Positions 61,525-64,000 of a stretch of 64,000 bases of DNA are shown piece by piece. Source of the stretch: Gracilaria gracilis. Its lineage: Eukaryota; Rhodophyta; Florideophyceae; Gracilariales; Gracilariaceae. The stretch spans positions 310,001 through 374,000 of the forward strand of contig JARGSG010000202.1 of NCBI GenBank assembly GCA_030374805.1, given 5' to 3'. Position 1 is the stretch's first letter, and each line of letters begins with the position of its first letter. Under the pieces are notes generated by a model, which was not told the origin of the DNA, ran no database searches, and saw only the letters and a list, made by a program, of their open reading frames with translations. The position numbers and the translations under genes are program-made.

Positions 61525-63180
61525 ATGGCGAATTCGTCCGCTGGTGCGTCAGGTCCGAGATGGACTCCTGGTAAGCGCTTCGACCACACCGCGGGGCGGG
61601 CGCGCTCGAACCGTGAGGTTACGATCCCATGGTCCGTAGAGGAGTACGTAACCTCAATGGCGAATCAATTCTTCGACGCTCGCCGTTTCGAGGCCGTTCC
61701 GGACTTTCCGCGCCAGAGCAAAAATGCTCGTCCAGTTTTCTGGAAAAACCGTTGGTTGCATCAGCCGATGGACGTCCGTACGGGAGAGCGCACGCGTGAG
61801 ATCGTCCCGGTGGACATTCCGTTCGTTCGTTGTCCAGAGGAAGTTGATTACCAGTGGCGACTGAATTTTCTTGTGGACGGCCTAGACCGCAAGTTTCCGG
61901 CCAGCGTGGATGTCCAGTTCCCTCCAGTGGGTCACAATCCATTGGGTCTCATGTGCTTCCTTTCTCCATACGACCAGATATACTGGATGGCCAGTCGGGA
62001 CTTCTGGGGCGACCTGGTGGAGCCAGACGCAAGGATTCGCAAGTCCCTTGGCTACTTCTTTTGCTGGCATAACGTCGAGTTTCATGATATGCCCGCAAGG
62101 GCACGACAGGGACTCTACGTGACCGTGCCGGAGTTTCCAGTGGACAACCAGTTCCATGAGTTCTGGAAGGTTTGCCCGCTCCTTATGGTCCCTACTCCTT
62201 CCATCTTCGCCTATCATGTGCACGACATGCTGACCGTAAGGACTCTCCGTGTGGAACGAATCTGGCAGATAGCGTTCGTCGAGTGGGCGGTGTTTGTCCT
62301 TATGGCCTTCCTGCACACCGCGAGGTATGGGGCCCGTGGGAACGTTCGAAGCCAAGACTGGCGGGTATGGTCTGAGGACATTGGCATGCGCTGTCCTAAA
62401 GGTCGTGTATGTCCGCTTCCGGTGTCTCTCATCCGGTATTTCCGGAACTGCCTTGGGATTCAAAACATTGTCCGTGGGACAGAGTTCACCGTGGAGGACG
62501 CAGAAGGCCTACTGGATACCGTCCTTACGGTTGATTGGAATCAGACCCCTGGGTACCTCTGGTATGACTATGAAAATGATTCCTTTAGGAATATCCCACG
62601 CCATCCACAGGGACATGATGACGGTAAGGCTTATTTGTCCAAGCCGTTGAAGGAGAGTCCAGCGGTAGTGCCTCGTCGTAACCTGCTAGATTACTGGCCG
62701 AGGGGAGAGGGATTCACGTCCCAAAACTTCCTTGAGGACACAGTAATCCTTGCGTCCGAACAGGAGGAAGAGCTTCCAGTTGTTCCCGTTGGTCCAAACC
62801 TGGTAACGGATGAGGATGACGCCACTTCGTTGTCCGGTCCTGGGATCATCGATGCTGCTGTTCTGCTGGGGGCCGATGCTCCCGAAGGTCCGTCTTCAGC
62901 GCAGGTGGCGCCGGGTTCCGATGGCTCGACACCTGCGGCGGCAATTGTCCCAGTGGTCAGTCCGTGTAGCTCGGTCGACCAAGAGGATATACCGTCAATC
63001 GCACCGTTGCCACCGGTCTCGAACATACCAGTGGGCGTAATTGAAGCGGCAGGAGAACTTCGTAAGGTCGCGTCGTCCGTTGGTCTCAACGTTTCTGGGG
63101 ACCTACAGGACTTGCTGAAGCGCGCACGCTCTTGGGCTCGCCGTGCGTCTCGGTACGCTGCCCTGTTGGAGCAGCACTAA
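61525..63180 (+). CDS. 551-residue protein of unknown family
   Basis: A single open frame from MANSSAGASGPRWTPGKRFD. Residues 1-400 look globular, with many Trp, Phe, Pro and Tyr (PWSVEEYVTSMANQFFDARR; CFLSPYDQIYWMASRDFWGD; FFCWHNVEFHDMPARARQG). Residues 400-500 are acidic, Pro/Ser/Val-rich and probably disordered. The C-terminus is a basic helix (LQDLLKRARSWARRASRYAA). No zinc knuckle or catalytic motif was seen. It may be a gag-like protein of a retroelement, or a host gene. Codon use is even and GC is about 55 percent, unlike the AT-richer DNA on its left. Confidence 0.6.
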   Translation: MANSSAGASGPRWTPGKRFDHTAGRARSNREVTIPWSVEEYVTSMANQFFDARRFEAVPDFPRQSKNARPVFWKNRWLHQPMDVRTGERTREIVPVDIPFVRCPEEVDYQWRLNFLVDGLDRKFPASVDVQFPPVGHNPLGLMCFLSPYDQIYWMASRDFWGDLVEPDARIRKSLGYFFCWHNVEFHDMPARARQGLYVTVPEFPVDNQFHEFWKVCPLLMVPTPSIFAYHVHDMLTVRTLRVERIWQIAFVEWAVFVLMAFLHTARYGARGNVRSQDWRVWSEDIGMRCPKGRVCPLPVSLIRYFRNCLGIQNIVRGTEFTVEDAEGLLDTVLTVDWNQTPGYLWYDYENDSFRNIPRHPQGHDDGKAYLSKPLKESPAVVPRRNLLDYWPRGEGFTSQNFLEDTVILASEQEEELPVVPVGPNLVTDEDDATSLSGPGIIDAAVLLGADAPEGPSSAQVAPGSDGSTPAAAIVPVVSPCSSVDQEDIPSIAPLPPVSNIPVGVIEAAGELRKVASSVGLNVSGDLQDLLKRARSWARRASRYAALLEQH

Positions 63181-64000
63181 AACATGAAGGACTCCATTCC
63201 CAGGATCCTACAGGACAACGCGCAAATGCTGTCCATAAAGGTCTTAGGAGACCTCGATGGCCAGTACGGTGTCAATCTGAGCAATGGAATTGCTCCGGCG
63301 GTGGCCCGTGTCACTTGCTTGCCATGGCGGCGGTTGCATTAAAATGTGGCAACATGCACGGGTGGCAGCGTTGGCAGGTGTGTCCTCGTAGGGTGGCCGT
63401 TTAGCCCTCAAAAAATCAAGCGACAGAATTGACCATCGGTATTTCTTATTTTTTTTTGGAGTGCCATCGGTCGCAGCGCGCGCCAGATGCGCGCGTGCAT
63501 CAAAAAGTGTCCAAACAACGCAAAAATTGACGATTGCAGGAGAGTCCGAACCCGGTATTCGCTAGTCTGTGCGCGGCCTAGGAGCCGAGATATCGGCCAT
63601 TCTTTGTTTTGGCCGATTTCGAGCCGTGCACAGGCCTCTCAAAAAAATCTTCCATTTTGGCCGATGGATTTTTTGATCAACGCGCGCGCCGTTGCAAGCG
63701 CCGCGCGCGCTGTAAGTGCGGTGCTGTCCATTCCAGAGGGCTTATAGTTAGCTCCATAGTTAGCATTAGCTATATTTAGTCCGAGAGAAGGTACGCGCGT
63801 GCGCCGTGGCCCTCGGGACGCCAGTACAATATTTCGCACGTGCCACCTGAACAAGAATAAAGTTCAGTGGTTAGCCAAAGGGCGGGAGCGAGATTAAGCT
63901 TTTCGCTCGACGTATGCCCCCTCGCTAAGGTCGCGCTCCGTGCGACTCATGCGGCGCCAAAACCGACGGATAAAGTTCTCTGGGATATTCTCGCGGGGTT
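63181..64000. other. 3' region after the 551-residue frame
   Basis: No further long frame. A ttggccga motif recurs (63598-63665), with GC-rich cgcgcgcgcc runs. An aataaa lies at 63855. A ggcgcca at 63952 echoes the primer-site-like motif at 60767 but in another context. Cut by the window edge. Confidence 0.35.

Larger units (their letters stand above)
60420..64000 (+). mobile_element. Probable LTR-type retroelement, 5' part (tentative)
   Basis: This could be the left part of an LTR retroelement cut by the window edge. Support: an aataaa-bearing stretch near 60460-60690 that could be LTR, then TGGCGCCTCGGGAGATCC at 60767-60784, which resembles a tRNA primer site, a leader of about 740 bases, and a long reading frame at 61525 where a gag-like gene would be. 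Against: no protease, reverse transcriptase or integrase and no second LTR are visible. Its age and completeness cannot be judged. Confidence 0.3.

Noticed and set aside
63940-63975. Second primer-site-like motif ggcgcca
   Set aside because: Only seven bases, wrong surroundings and at the window edge; cannot be used to define an LTR.

Overview
The window looks like nuclear DNA of a multicellular red alga (florideophyte type). The best evidence is a pair of long, intronless NADPH oxidases that carry extra membrane spans between the FAD and NADPH modules, an arrangement known from red algal RBOH proteins. Host genes are compact, mostly intronless and in places very GC-rich, and many kinds of transposable element lie between them. 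No organelle, bacterial or rRNA signature was seen, and no tRNA gene was recognised.

Layout. 0.8-2.0 kb: a secreted Kelch protein with one small intron. 2.0-8.5 kb: two damaged copies (A, B) of a block made of an RGG-repeat gene divergent from an NB-ARC/WD40 gene (NLR-like). 8.5-10.4 kb: two 5'-truncated LINE ends. 10.6-14.2 kb: a whole NB-ARC/WD40 gene (NLR1). 15.0-16.1 kb: ALG14 and DAD1/OST2, two N-glycosylation genes in a convergent pair. 17.5-18.2 kb: a secreted Met-rich repeat protein. 20.4-22.9 kb: RBOH1. 26.5-29.5 kb: a small PIF/Harbinger transposon with TIRs and target duplication. 30.1-32.6 kb: RBOH2, opposite in strand to RBOH1. 36.1-39.9 kb: NLR2, with one frame break. 41.4-43.3 kb: a third RGG copy (C) and gene remnants. 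43.8-45.5 kb: a coiled-coil protein. 47.0-48.9 kb: a fourth RGG copy (D). 48.9-57.5 kb: an 8.6-kb PIF/Harbinger-type element, bounded by 25-bp TIRs and a TCA duplication, with a transposase, a Myb/SAP-like protein and, between them, pieces of chromatin genes (an HSA segment like SWR1, and SLIDE and C-terminal helical segments like CHD1). 57.8-60.1 kb: a damaged pogo-like element. 60.4-64.0 kb: a probable LTR-type element or unknown gene with a 551-codon reading frame.

How it fits together. Kelch(+) / RGG(-) / NLR2(+) ... RBOH1(+) on the left is mirrored by RBOH2(-) ... NLR2(-) / RGG(+) / Kelch tail(-) on the right. This suggests an old inverted segmental duplication centred near 26 kb, later broken up by transposons and deletions. 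The locus puts NLR-like receptors next to reactive-oxygen-producing oxidases and pairs each NLR2-type copy with an RGG protein behind a conserved TATA promoter. I infer, but cannot prove, a defence or oxidative-burst island. All calls come from reading the sequence by eye; no search was run.
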